The notes beneath the pieces are model-generated. The model did not search any database. It was not told the DNA's origin and was given only the letters and a program-made list of their open reading frames with translations. Of a stretch of DNA of 59,081 nt, positions 16,888 to 26,288 are shown piece by piece. Within the stretch, counting starts at the first letter, position 1, and the number at the start of each line of letters is the position of its first letter. The position numbers were made by a program, and so were the translations under genes. Source of the stretch: JAJYVT01 sp035534455 (GTDB lineage: Bacteria; Actinomycetota; Acidimicrobiia; Acidimicrobiales; RAAP-2); NCBI GenBank assembly GCA_035534455.1, contig DATLRV010000023.1, forward strand, positions 1-59,081. Direction: 5' to 3'.

Positions 16888-18350
16888 GCGGACGCGTCGG
16901 CCCCCGGCCCTCGCGCGGGCGGCTCGCCGCGCTCGTCCTCGTCGCGGCCGCGTTCGGCGGTGGGGGGGTGCTCGGCGCCGTGTCGGCGCGCCCGGCGCCC
17001 CGGACGACGCTGCAGCCTGCCGCACTCGCCGCCGAAGCCGCCCCGCTCGCCTCGACGTCGTCGAGCTGGTACTGCCCCGCCGGACCCGCAGGGGATGCCG
17101 GGACGACGCACCTGCTTGTCGCCAACGCCGCCGGGCACCCGGTGCGCGCCGTGGTGCAGGTCGTGGATGCCCGGGGCACGCGGCGCGACCAGCACCTGCG
17201 CGTCGGGCCCCATGCGCAGACCGACGTCGTCCCGGGGCGGCTCGTCCACGGCCCGTGGGTCGCGAGCCGCGTGGAGGTCTCGGGCGGGGCGGTCAGCGCC
17301 ACCGAGCTCGTGGACGGCCGACGCGGCCGTGCCCTCGCACCGTGTGCGTCGGAGGTCTCCGCGCACTGGTACTTCGCGTCGGGCTCGACGCGGGGCGGCA
17401 GCACGCTGAGCGCCACCCTGTTCAACCCGACGCCGAACCTCGCGGTCGTGGACCTGTCGTTCGTGACCGGTTCCGGCCTCACAACGCCGGCCCCGTTCCA
17501 AGGGCTCGTCGTCCGGCCCTGGACGCTGCGCACCCTGACAGTCGGCGCCTACGTCCAGAACCAGAGCTCGGTCGCGACCGTCGTCGACGCGCGCGCCGGC
17601 GCCGTGGTCGCCGGGGAGCTCGAGCTGTTCGGGCCGGGGGGGACGGCGGGTGTCGCACTCGCGCTCGGATCGCCCGCCACCTCCGCGCGCTGGCATCTGC
17701 CGAGCGCGGAGAACGCGACGGGGGGCGCCTCCGAGCTGAGCGTGTTCAACCCGACGAGGCGGGGCGAGCGCGTCGTCGTCGCGATGCGCCTTCCCGCCGG
17801 TCCGGTGGAGCCGTTCTCCCAGATGCTCGGCCCGAAGAGCGTGTGGACGTTGACGACGAGCGACGAGCTGCGGGTCGCCGTCCAGGAGCCCTACACGGTC
17901 GAGGTCCAGGCGAGCGGCCCCGGCGTGGTGGTCGCCCAGACGGGTGCCGGCGCGCCCGCGGGCCCGGTGCCGTGGTGGTCGGCCGACGTCGCGGTGAGCG
18001 GGCCACAGGAGAGCGCCTCGCACCGGTGGCTGGTTGCCGCCATCCCACCCGTCACGGCGCAGGCCACGACCGCGGACGTCGCGTCCGGCGCCCGCGTCGC
18101 GCACGCTCGATCGTCGCTCGTCATCGAGAACCCCGCCCACCACGCGGTGGCGGTCAGGGTGACGTGGTGGTCCCGCTCGGGAGCCGGCCACCTCCGGCGC
18201 GTCCGGGTGCCTGCCGCCGGGCGCACCACGCTCGCCGCGCCCGCGGGTCCGGCGGTCGTGGCCGCGGACGGCCCGCTCGCCGTCATGGGCGACGCGTCAC
18301 CCACCGGCAGTGCGGGCGTCTTCGGGGTCCCCGCGATCCCGCTTCGCTGA
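16884..18350 (+). CDS. DUF5719 family exported protein
   Basis: A 488-residue protein whose ATG overlaps the previous stop (ATGA). One N-terminal hydrophobic segment (residues about 14-33, LAALVLVAAAFGGGGVLGAV) acts as signal or anchor. The remainder is a string of beta-rich repeats with the recurring pattern WYFASGSTRGG...LFNPTPNLAVVDLSF and WHLPSAENATGG...VFNPTRRGERVVV. This matches the DUF5719 family that follows a large GT2 membrane protein in many actinobacteria. The role is unknown; the context suggests a partner of the upstream transferase on the outer face of the membrane. It is the last gene of the glycan operon and is convergent with ftsH. Confidence 0.8.
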   Translation: MSGRVGPRPSRGRLAALVLVAAAFGGGGVLGAVSARPAPRTTLQPAALAAEAAPLASTSSSWYCPAGPAGDAGTTHLLVANAAGHPVRAVVQVVDARGTRRDQHLRVGPHAQTDVVPGRLVHGPWVASRVEVSGGAVSATELVDGRRGRALAPCASEVSAHWYFASGSTRGGSTLSATLFNPTPNLAVVDLSFVTGSGLTTPAPFQGLVVRPWTLRTLTVGAYVQNQSSVATVVDARAGAVVAGELELFGPGGTAGVALALGSPATSARWHLPSAENATGGASELSVFNPTRRGERVVVAMRLPAGPVEPFSQMLGPKSVWTLTTSDELRVAVQEPYTVEVQASGPGVVVAQTGAGAPAGPVPWWSADVAVSGPQESASHRWLVAAIPPVTAQATTADVASGARVAHARSSLVIENPAHHAVAVRVTWWSRSGAGHLRRVRVPAAGRTTLAAPAGPAVVAADGPLAVMGDASPTGSAGVFGVPAIPLR

Positions 18351-18398
18351 TCGGTCCTCGGCACGACGCCGTGGAGCGATCGACGTGGGAGCCCGCGG

Positions 18399-20642
18399 TC
18401 AGCCGCCCTTGGCCGGATCCGTGGGTTCGCCGGAGGGCTCGGGCCGCGGCGGTGGCCAGTTCCCGGGGGGCGGCGGTGGCCAGTGCTGCGCCCTCTCAGC
18501 GCTCTGGGGCGGGGCGGGCGCACCCGGCGGGTCCCATCCCGGCGCGTGCGACTGCGGCCACGGCGGTGGCGCCCAGCCGCCTGGCGGCGGCGGCACCGCC
18601 TGGGGGGTGCCTTGCGCCTGGGCGCGTGCCCGCAGGGCGGCGTCGGCGTCCGCGCCGCCGTGCGGGAGGGCAGCGGGCTCGTGGCCGTGCCCGTTCTTCG
18701 ACCCGTTGGCACCGTTGGTCGGCCCGTTGGGCCCACTCGACGGCTTCACGTTGAATTGGATCGTCTTGGCCTTGCGCCCCTCGGTGTGGACCGGGCGGCC
18801 GAAGGCCTCGTCGATGAGGCGCCCCACCTCGGCGCCGTCGATGCTCTCCTGCGCGAGGAGTGCCTCGGCGACCTTGTCGAGCCCTCCGCGGTGGCGCGTC
18901 AGGAGCTCCATCGCCCGCTCCTCTTGGGTGCGGAGGATCCGTTCCACCTCGTCGTCGATCACCCGGCTCGTGTCCTCGGAGTAATCGCGGGTGTGCATGA
19001 GGTCCTCACCGAGGAAGACCTGGCCCTGCGACCCCCATGCCATCGGCCCGATCTCCTCGCTCATTCCCCATTCCCGGACCATCTTGCGGGCCAGCTCGGT
19101 GTTGCCCACGAGGTCGTTGGCCGCGCCGGTCGACAGGTCGCCGTAGACGAGCATCTCCGCGACGCGTCCCCCCATGCGCACGCACAACGAGTCCTCGATG
19201 TCCGCGCGCGGGTGGATGTGGCGCTCCTCGACGGGTAGCTGCATCGTGACGCCGAGGGCCATGCCGGTCGGGAGGATCGTGACCTTGTGGACCGGATCGG
19301 CGTGCTCGAGGACGTAGGCGAGGACCGCGTGCCCTCCCTCGTGGTAGGCGACGCGCTCCTTCTCCTCGTCGGAGAGGACGAGGCTCTCGCGGCGCTGTCC
19401 CATGAGGACCCGGTCACGCGAGGACTCGAAGTCGGCCATCTCGATCGTGGCGCTCCCGCGCCGCACTGCGTGCAGGGCAGCCTCGTTGACGAGGTTGGCC
19501 AGGTCCGCCCCGCTCATCCCGGGCGTCCCCCGGGCGACCAGGTCGAGATCGACGTCGGGGCCGATCCGCTTGCCACGGCAGTGGACCTGGAGGATCGGGA
19601 GACGCTCGTCGAGGTCGGGGAGCGGCACCACGATCTGCCGGTCGAAGCGTCCAGGCCGGAGGAGGGCCGGGTCGAGGATGTCGGGCCGGTTGGTCGCCGC
19701 GATGATCACGACGCCCTCCGCCGGATCGAATCCGTCCATCTCGTTCAGCATCTGGTTGAGGGTCTGCTCGCGCTCGTCGTGGCCCCCGCCGAGCCCCGCG
19801 CCCCGCTTACGGCCGATGGAGTCGATCTCGTCGACGAAGATGATGGCGGGCGCCTGCTTGCGGGCGGTCTGGAAGAGGTCCCGCACCCGGCTCGCACCGA
19901 CCCCGACGAACATCTCCATGAAGTCCGAGCCGCTGACCGAGAGGAACGGCACCCCCGCCTCGCCGGCGACGGCACGTGCGAGCAGGGTCTTGCCGGTCCC
20001 CGGGGGACCGACGAGCAGCACGCCCTTGGGGATCTTCGCCCCGATGTCCCGGAACCGGGCGGGCGTCCGGAGGAAGTCGACGACCTCGCTGATCTCCTGC
20101 TTGACGCCGTTGTAGCCCGCCACGTCCTGGAACGTGGTGGTGGGACGATCACTGCTGAAGAGCCTGGCCTTGGACCGTCCGATCGACATGATGCCTGACA
20201 TCTGCCCGCGCGCCTGGCGGCTTATGAACAGCATCAGGAGCACCGCGATCCCGATGAACAGGATGTAGGGGAAGAGATCGCCCCACAGATTCGTCGGGGG
20301 GTTCGAGAAGGTGACCGCGACCCCGTGTGTGCGCATCAGGGCGACTGTCGGCTGGCTCGAAGGGTGGGGCCCGGGGACCGAGTAGGTCGTGCCGTTGCTG
20401 AGCTTGCCGGAGATGACGCCCGTTGTGTTGTCGATTGTGGCGGTTCGGACGGCGTTGTGCTTCACGTCGTTCCTGAAGGCGTTGTATGTCAGCGACTTGG
20501 CCGAGCTGCGAGGCAGCAGCGACGGCACGATGAGGACGGCGAGGACCGCCACGATGAGGAGGCCCCAGATCCAACGCCAGCTCTGTTCCGGCCCCTGGCC
20601 GGGACGCTGCGGCATGTTGTTGTCAGGCCGTTGCTGGCTCAC
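18399..20642 (-). CDS. ftsH: ATP-dependent zinc metalloprotease FtsH
   Basis: A 747-residue protein with a GTG start. Two membrane segments (residues about 23-44 and 124-142) flank a periplasmic domain. The AAA domain has Walker A GPPGTGKT, Walker B IIFVDEIDSIG and the second region of homology (ATNRPDILDPALLRPGRFDRQ). The peptidase domain has the zinc site HEGGH. It degrades unassembled membrane proteins and short-lived regulators. After the protease domain there is an unusually long tail (about 130 residues) that is Pro-, Gly- and Trp-rich, with repeated PPP-Q-W motifs. The divergent neighbour is another membrane protease gene. Confidence 0.96.
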   Translation of the reverse strand: MSQQRPDNNMPQRPGQGPEQSWRWIWGLLIVAVLAVLIVPSLLPRSSAKSLTYNAFRNDVKHNAVRTATIDNTTGVISGKLSNGTTYSVPGPHPSSQPTVALMRTHGVAVTFSNPPTNLWGDLFPYILFIGIAVLLMLFISRQARGQMSGIMSIGRSKARLFSSDRPTTTFQDVAGYNGVKQEISEVVDFLRTPARFRDIGAKIPKGVLLVGPPGTGKTLLARAVAGEAGVPFLSVSGSDFMEMFVGVGASRVRDLFQTARKQAPAIIFVDEIDSIGRKRGAGLGGGHDEREQTLNQMLNEMDGFDPAEGVVIIAATNRPDILDPALLRPGRFDRQIVVPLPDLDERLPILQVHCRGKRIGPDVDLDLVARGTPGMSGADLANLVNEAALHAVRRGSATIEMADFESSRDRVLMGQRRESLVLSDEEKERVAYHEGGHAVLAYVLEHADPVHKVTILPTGMALGVTMQLPVEERHIHPRADIEDSLCVRMGGRVAEMLVYGDLSTGAANDLVGNTELARKMVREWGMSEEIGPMAWGSQGQVFLGEDLMHTRDYSEDTSRVIDDEVERILRTQEERAMELLTRHRGGLDKVAEALLAQESIDGAEVGRLIDEAFGRPVHTEGRKAKTIQFNVKPSSGPNGPTNGANGSKNGHGHEPAALPHGGADADAALRARAQAQGTPQAVPPPPGGWAPPPWPQSHAPGWDPPGAPAPPQSAERAQHWPPPPPGNWPPPRPEPSGEPTDPAKGG

Positions 20643-20769
20643 CGGGCCATGCTATGCGGCGCCCGGTTCGAGCGGTGACCGGGGCCTGCAACCCTCGCGC
20701 CCAGGTCACGGCCCCGGCCATGCGCCGGCGTGAAGCCGTTGCGATCAGAGCCGGCGGTAACGTGGCTCG

Positions 20770-21930
20770 ATGGCCCGCCACGGCGAGACCGAGCACGGCT
20801 CGGCTGGGCCGGGCGGCGTGCCTCCCTGGCCGGAGGCTCCCGGCGCACCGCATCCGTCACCAGCCCGGTCGGCGCCGCCATCCCGCGCCTCCTCGAGTTC
20901 GTCCGACTACCCGCCGCCTTCGTACCCACCGCCTCCCTCGTACCCGCCGCCACCGCCGCCCTCGGCGCCCTCGTACCCGCCGCCCCCCTCTTCGGCGCCC
21001 TCGTACCCGCCGCCCGCCGCGCGGTACCCGTCGACAGGGTCACGGCCCCCGCCTCCACCGTGGTACCCGTCCGGCGGAGAGCGGGGGGGCTGGCCGCCAC
21101 CCGATCCGGGCTGGTCCGGACCGCCCGACGATGGCGCCGGGCGGCTCTTCGACCGGCCCGGCGTTCCGCCGGCGACCCGGAGCGCGGCGTGGTTCTGGCT
21201 CGTCATGGGGCTGGTCGGGTTCGTCGTCGGCCAGGTGGTCGGCGGGATCTTCGTCGCCATCGCGGCCGCGGCCGCAGGCGAGAGCGGCCAGGTCTCGAGG
21301 TTCGCCAGCATGGCCGCCCCGCCCGAGTGGTACGTCGGCACGTCGCTCGTGGGGTTGTGGGTCGGGTTCTTCGTCGGTCCATGGGTGGCGAGCAGGGTAC
21401 GGGGGACCGGCCAGTTCCTCCGCGACCTCGGGGTGCGCTTCCGGCCCGTGGACCTCGCCGGCATCCCCCTCGGCCTGGGCGGGCAGCTGGTGCTCGACGC
21501 GCTCTATGCCCCGTTCGTCACCCACCTGAAGCACTTCACAGCCCCGACTCAGAAGCTCGTGGGCGCGTCGCACGGCTGGGGCTTCGTGGTCATCGCGGTC
21601 CTGACGGTCTGCGGCGCGCCGTTCTTCGAGGAGATCCTGTTCCGCGGGCTCGCCTTCAAGGCACTGGCGCGTCTCTTCGCGCCTGCCGACCCCCGCCCGA
21701 CGAGGGCGCGCGCGGCAGCGATCGTCGCGGCCGTCGTCGTGGACGGCGTGCTCTTCGGGCTCGCGCACTGGGAGCTGTACCAGTTCGCCGGGCTCGCCGT
21801 GTTCGGCATGCTGCTCGCGACCGTGAGCTACAAGACCGGGCGCCTGGGGATGAACATGGTCGCCCACGCGACGTTCAATCTGGTCGCCGTGCTGGCGCTG
21901 GTCACCACGTCCGGCGGTGTCGTCCACTGA
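20770..21930 (+). CDS. CPBP-family intramembrane metalloprotease with proline-rich N-terminus
   Basis: A 386-residue protein. Residues about 1-130 are disordered and rich in Pro, Ser and Tyr, with repeated SYPPPPS units. The rest has about seven or eight membrane helices and the ABI/CPBP signature: FFEEILFRG (glutamate pair plus Arg), a downstream FGLAHWELYQF histidine motif, and NMVAHATFNLVAV. By family knowledge it may process prenylated or secreted peptides or have a scaffold role. The 14-base overlap with the next gene indicates co-transcription. The Pro-rich head parallels the Pro-rich FtsH tail encoded divergently. Confidence 0.88.
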   Translation: MARHGETEHGSAGPGGVPPWPEAPGAPHPSPARSAPPSRASSSSSDYPPPSYPPPPSYPPPPPPSAPSYPPPPSSAPSYPPPAARYPSTGSRPPPPPWYPSGGERGGWPPPDPGWSGPPDDGAGRLFDRPGVPPATRSAAWFWLVMGLVGFVVGQVVGGIFVAIAAAAAGESGQVSRFASMAAPPEWYVGTSLVGLWVGFFVGPWVASRVRGTGQFLRDLGVRFRPVDLAGIPLGLGGQLVLDALYAPFVTHLKHFTAPTQKLVGASHGWGFVVIAVLTVCGAPFFEEILFRGLAFKALARLFAPADPRPTRARAAAIVAAVVVDGVLFGLAHWELYQFAGLAVFGMLLATVSYKTGRLGMNMVAHATFNLVAVLALVTTSGGVVH

Positions 21931-24481
21931 TCCCACGGAGCCGGGACGCCCGGGCACGGGGACGACCGTTCCCGTGCGGGGTTTCCACGTCTCTTGGTCC
22001 GAGGATCGGCGCCCGCCCTCCCCGCAGCTCGCGGGCCCGCCAGGCCCCGCGTCGGCCCTCGCTGAGGAGCCCGGGCCGGACGGGGGCGTGGTGCCGATGG
22101 GTCCGGGGACCCGAGGGATCGCCCGCCACGCGCCGGGGCTCGCCGCCGCGGCCGCCGTCGTGGCGGTCGTCGCGGTGGTGCTCTGGCAGCTCCACCTGTC
22201 GATGCTGCTCTCGGACACGACGACGACGGGAGGTGACACCGGCGCGCACTTCATGATGCCGTCGCTGTTCAACTCGGGCCTGTTCCCGCACCTGAGCGGG
22301 TGGGACCCGGGGTGGTACGCCGGGTATCCCGCCTACACCTTCTACTTCGTCCTCCCCGACGTGCTGGTCGCATTGGCGTCGCACGTCATCGCGTACGACG
22401 TCGCGTTCAAGCTCGCCACCGTGCTCGGGTCGGTGCTCCTCCCGCTCACCGCATGGGCGCTCGGACGGCTGTTCGGACTGCGCCCACCCGTGCCCGCAGC
22501 CCTCGCCGCAACGACGCTCCCGTTCCTGTTCGACTCGACGTGGACGATCTACGGCGGCAACCTCTTCTCCACCCTCGCGGGGGAGTACGCGTACTCGCTG
22601 TCGGTTGCTGCGCTGCTCCTGTTCCTCGGGCTCTTCGCTTCCGGCGTCCGAACCGGGCGACATCGTGCGTGGGCCGCGATCGTGCTCGCCGTGTGCGTCC
22701 TCGCCCACATGGTGCCGGGCGCCCTCGCGTTGGCGGGCGCGGCCGTCCTCACGGCGGTCGAGCTGGTGCCGGCGCGCCTGCGGCCGTCCGACGGTCACGG
22801 TGCCGATGCCACCCGGCGTGCCCGGGCGACGTTGTGGTGGGCGGCATCGACGGTCGCTCTCGGGCTCGCGCTCTCGGCGTGGTGGCTCGTCCCGTTCGGC
22901 GTTCGCAACCCGCTGTCGACCTCGATGAACTACACGAAGGTCACCACCTACACCTCCGTGCTCTTCCCGCGGGCGGACCTCTGGGCACTCGGGCTCTCCG
23001 CGGTCGCGCTCGTGGTGGCGGTGGTCGTGCGGAGCCGGTTCGGCCTCGTCGTCTCGGTGCTCGGCGCCGCGTGCGCGCTGGCGGTCGTGGTCGACCCGCT
23101 CCGGAGCCTCTACAACGTCCGGTTCCTGCCGCTGTGGTTCCTCTGCGTGTACCTCATGGTCGGCTGGCTCGCCGGGATGGCGATCGCAGCCGCGGCGCGG
23201 GCAGTTCGGCGGGCGCGCCTCGCCCGTGCCAGCGCCGTGGCGCACGGGACACCCTCGGGCCGGGAACCGCCGCGCTTCGCGCCGTGGCCGCCCGGCGCGG
23301 TCGGCGGGGCGCTCGTCGCGGTCGCCGCGGCGCTCGCCGTCGTCGTTCCCCCGTTCGTCCCCGCGCTCAGCTCCTCGCTGCCCCGGATCGGGGTGCATCC
23401 CGGCGCCAACGAGGTGAGCGCGTGGTCGAGCTGGAACTACTCGGGCTACGAGGGGAAGGCGTCCTATCCCGAGTACCGCGCGCTGATGCGGCTGATGGGA
23501 AGGATCGGGCGCACGCACGGCTGCGGTCGGGCGATGTGGGAGTACAACGCGAACCAGAACCGGTTCGGCACGCCCGAGGCGCTGATGCTGCTCCCGTACT
23601 GGACCCACGGGTGCGTCGACTCGATGGAGGGGCTCCTCTTCGAGTCCTCGGCGACCACCCCGTACCACTTCTTGAACCAGGCGGAGCTCTCCGAGTCCCC
23701 GTCCGACGCGGTCGTCGGGCTGCCCTACGGGCCGGTCACAGTGACCCTCGGGGTCCGTCACCTCCAGTTGCTCGGGGTGCGGTACTTCATGGCCTTCAGC
23801 ACACAGGTCGTCCAGGAGGCGACGGCGGACCCGACACTGACGCTGCTCGCGGCGAGCGGCCCATGGCACTCGACCTACCAAGGTGCGCGGCTCTCGGTGA
23901 ATTGGCGGATCTACGAGGTCGCTCAGTCGGACATCGTGACGCCGCTGGCAAAGGAACCGGCGGTCCTCACCGGTGTCGGCCAGGGGCAGACAACATGGCT
24001 CGGTCGGATCGGCTCGCAGTCGACCCTGGCCGAGGGCCCGTCGCTGCGGTGGTACCTCGACCCGTCGGCGTGGGGGACCGAGCTCCTCGCGGACGGCCCC
24101 GCGCGCTGGCCGCACATCGGCGCAGCCGGGGCCGCGGATCCGCCGTCCGTCCCGATCGCGCCCACCCGGGTCTCGCATGTCCGCGTCCGGGCGCAGGGGG
24201 TCAGCTTCCACGTCAGCTCGGTCGGCGCCCCGGTCCTCGTGAAGGTGTCGTACTTCCCGAACTGGCACGCGCACGGTGCACGCGGCCCATGGCGCGCGAC
24301 GCCCAACCTCATGGTGGTCGTCCCCACCGCCCACCATGTCGTGCTGACGTACGGCACGACCCGCGTGACACAAGCCGGCGACTTGGCGACGCTGGTCGGC
24401 GCGGCGGCGCTCGTCGCGCTGCTCGTCGTCTGGCTGGTGCGCCGACGCCGGGAGCCTCGTCGGCGCGTGCGGTTAGGCTGA
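21917..24481 (+). CDS. Large multi-spanning membrane protein, GT-C / YfhO-like
   Basis: An 854-residue protein, GTG start overlapping the CPBP gene. A Pro-rich cytoplasmic head of about 70 residues precedes the first membrane helix. There are about ten hydrophobic segments up to residue 500, then a soluble outer domain and a last helix near residue 825. The first outer loop has TTGGDTGAHFMMPSLF, with an Asp and His resembling the catalytic acidic loop of GT-C glycosyltransferases that use polyprenyl-phosphate sugars. It contains one TTA codon (24473) near its end. The family is not identified precisely; it is probably involved in envelope glycan transfer. Confidence 0.7.
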   Translation: MSSTDPTEPGRPGTGTTVPVRGFHVSWSEDRRPPSPQLAGPPGPASALAEEPGPDGGVVPMGPGTRGIARHAPGLAAAAAVVAVVAVVLWQLHLSMLLSDTTTTGGDTGAHFMMPSLFNSGLFPHLSGWDPGWYAGYPAYTFYFVLPDVLVALASHVIAYDVAFKLATVLGSVLLPLTAWALGRLFGLRPPVPAALAATTLPFLFDSTWTIYGGNLFSTLAGEYAYSLSVAALLLFLGLFASGVRTGRHRAWAAIVLAVCVLAHMVPGALALAGAAVLTAVELVPARLRPSDGHGADATRRARATLWWAASTVALGLALSAWWLVPFGVRNPLSTSMNYTKVTTYTSVLFPRADLWALGLSAVALVVAVVVRSRFGLVVSVLGAACALAVVVDPLRSLYNVRFLPLWFLCVYLMVGWLAGMAIAAAARAVRRARLARASAVAHGTPSGREPPRFAPWPPGAVGGALVAVAAALAVVVPPFVPALSSSLPRIGVHPGANEVSAWSSWNYSGYEGKASYPEYRALMRLMGRIGRTHGCGRAMWEYNANQNRFGTPEALMLLPYWTHGCVDSMEGLLFESSATTPYHFLNQAELSESPSDAVVGLPYGPVTVTLGVRHLQLLGVRYFMAFSTQVVQEATADPTLTLLAASGPWHSTYQGARLSVNWRIYEVAQSDIVTPLAKEPAVLTGVGQGQTTWLGRIGSQSTLAEGPSLRWYLDPSAWGTELLADGPARWPHIGAAGAADPPSVPIAPTRVSHVRVRAQGVSFHVSSVGAPVLVKVSYFPNWHAHGARGPWRATPNLMVVVPTAHHVVLTYGTTRVTQAGDLATLVGAAALVALLVVWLVRRRREPRRRVRLG

Positions 24482-24488
24482 CCCGCCC

Positions 24489-25853
24489 ATGGGCGCGACG
24501 GCCGAGGTCTTCAAGGCGTACGACATCCGCGGCATCGTTCCCGACCAGATCGACGCCGACCTCTGCCGGGCGATCGGGGGGGCGATGGCCCGCTTCACCG
24601 GTGCGTCACGCGTCCTCGTCGCCCGGGACATGCGCGAGTCGGGCGTCGAATTGTCCGAGGCCTTCGCGGACGGCGCCCGCGCCGAGGGCACCGCCGTGGT
24701 CGACCTCGGCATGACGTCGACCGACTGCCTCTACTTCGCCTCCGGCAAGTTCGACGCGCCCGGTGCCATGTTCACGGCGTCGCACAACCCGGCGCAGTAC
24801 AACGGCGTGAAGCTCTGTCTCTCCGGAGCCAGGCCCGTCGGGCGTGACACCGGCCTGCGCGAGATCGAGACGCTGACGCAGGAGTTGTTGTCGGCGCCGG
24901 CGAGGGCCGACGGCACGGCGCTCGCGCCGGTCGAGCACCGAGACGTTCTCGCAGACTTCGCCGCGCACGTCCGGTCGTTCGTCGACGTCGGCTCGTTGCG
25001 GCCGCTCCACGTGGTGGCGGACACGGCGAACGGCATGGGCGGCCTCGTCGTCCCGCGGGTGATGGAGGGACTGCCCTTCGACGTCGACATCCTCTACGGC
25101 GAGCTCGACGGGGGATTCCCGAACCACCCCGCGGATCCCATCCAAGAGGAGAACCTCAGCGACCTGAAGGCCGCGGTCATCGAGAGAGGCGCAGACGTCG
25201 GCCTCGCCTTCGACGGGGACGCGGACCGGTGCTTCCTGGTCGACGAGCGTGCGACCCCGGTGTCGGGTTCCCTCACGACCGCGCTCGTCGCCGTCTCGAT
25301 GCTCGAGAAGCACCCCGGGGCGACCGTCCTGTACAACTGCATCTGCTCGCACGTCGTGCCAGAGGTCGTCGCCGAGCACGGCGGCACCGGGGTGCGTACG
25401 AGGGTGGGCCACTCCTACATCAAGCAGGTGATGGCGGAGACCGGCGCCGTCTTCGGCGGCGAGCACTCCGGTCACTACTACTTCCGGGACAATTACCGCG
25501 CGGACTCCGGCGTCATCACGGCCCTTCTCGTCCTCGAGCTCATGAGCACGGCCGGCCGTCCGCTCTCGGAGCTTCTGCGACCCTTCCGGCGCTACGCGGA
25601 CTCGGGGGAGATCAACACTGAGGTGCCTGACCCGCTTGCCGCGGTCGAGTCGGTGGCGGCCACCGAGGGTGAGCGAGGTGGCGAGATCGACCGCCTCGAC
25701 GGGCTCACCGTCGCCCACGGCGACTGGTGGTACAACCTTCGCCCGTCGAACACCGAACCGCTGTTGCGCCTGAACGTGGAGGCCCGCGACGAGGAGTCGT
25801 GCGCTGCTCACGTGCAGGAGGTGCTCGAGCTCGTCCGGGCCGCCGCAGGGTGA
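24489..25853 (+). CDS. manB: Phosphomannomutase/phosphoglucomutase
   Basis: A 454-residue alpha-D-phosphohexomutase. Domain 1 has the substrate motif KAYDIRGIVPDQI and the active serine in TASHNPAQYNGVK. Domain 2 has the metal loop AFDGDADRCF. Domain 3 has GGEHSGHYYFRD for sugar-ring recognition. Domain 4 has the phosphate loop RPSNTEPLLRLNVE. It interconverts mannose-6- and mannose-1-phosphate, supplying GDP-mannose synthesis. It heads a four-gene cluster with a Trm112-like protein, a PGI/PMI isomerase and a YceH-like regulator, so the two steps of the same pathway are linked. Confidence 0.93.
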   Translation: MGATAEVFKAYDIRGIVPDQIDADLCRAIGGAMARFTGASRVLVARDMRESGVELSEAFADGARAEGTAVVDLGMTSTDCLYFASGKFDAPGAMFTASHNPAQYNGVKLCLSGARPVGRDTGLREIETLTQELLSAPARADGTALAPVEHRDVLADFAAHVRSFVDVGSLRPLHVVADTANGMGGLVVPRVMEGLPFDVDILYGELDGGFPNHPADPIQEENLSDLKAAVIERGADVGLAFDGDADRCFLVDERATPVSGSLTTALVAVSMLEKHPGATVLYNCICSHVVPEVVAEHGGTGVRTRVGHSYIKQVMAETGAVFGGEHSGHYYFRDNYRADSGVITALLVLELMSTAGRPLSELLRPFRRYADSGEINTEVPDPLAAVESVAATEGERGGEIDRLDGLTVAHGDWWYNLRPSNTEPLLRLNVEARDEESCAAHVQEVLELVRAAAG

Positions 25854-25964
25854 CTCGTGGCCCGGTGGTCGACGACGGCTTCGTGCTCACGGCGTGGTGA
25901 TCTCGGACGGTTTGGTGATCGCGGACCGTGCGTCGGCGTCGGGCGAACAAGGAGGGAAAGGGAC

Positions 25965-26288
25965 GTGCCACTCGACCAACTGCTGATCGACGTCCTCGCG
26001 TGTCCGGTGGACAAGGAACCACTTCTGTGGTTCGAAGACGAGAACGTCCTCTACAACCCTCGGCTCAAGAAGGCGTACGAGGTCCGCGACGACATCCCCG
26101 TGCTGCTCGTCGAAGAGTCCCGTGACGTGGACGAGACCGAGCACGACCGGCTCATGGCCAAGGCTGCCCGAGGCGGCGTCCCCGAGACGGGGTCGGCGGG
26201 TCGCCGACCGCACGGCGACGACGCCCTGACGTCGACGATCGCCCCGTCCCCGACGATCGGAGCCGAGGAAGGCGAAGCGCCCACGTGA
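25965..26288 (+). CDS. Trm112-like zinc-binding-family small protein
   Basis: A 107-residue protein. The start is the GTG at 25965, preceded by a strong AAGGAGG ribosome binding site. The N-terminal 60 residues match the UPF0434/Trm112 fold: LLIDVLACPVDKEPLLWF, then LYNPRLKKAYEVRDDIPVLL. Only one cysteine remains of the usual zinc site, so it may not bind metal. The C-terminal 45 residues are low-complexity. Its position between PMM and PGI/PMI with a 4-base overlap at its 3' end is known in other actinobacteria. Its role in the pathway is unclear. The upstream 100 bases contain a degenerate GGTGATCKCGGACSGT direct repeat. Confidence 0.8.
   Translation: MPLDQLLIDVLACPVDKEPLLWFEDENVLYNPRLKKAYEVRDDIPVLLVEESRDVDETEHDRLMAKAARGGVPETGSAGRRPHGDDALTSTIAPSPTIGAEEGEAPT

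Noticed and set aside
13447..17025. Very long open frame on the minus strand opposite the GT2 giant
   Set aside because: High-GC DNA keeps antisense frames open. The frame lacks a ribosome binding site and known domains, and its sense strand encodes clear GT2 motifs.
25857..25964. Upstream extension of the Trm112-like gene
   Set aside because: The strong AAGGAGG immediately before the GTG at 25965 and the family alignment place the start there; the upstream codons look non-coding.
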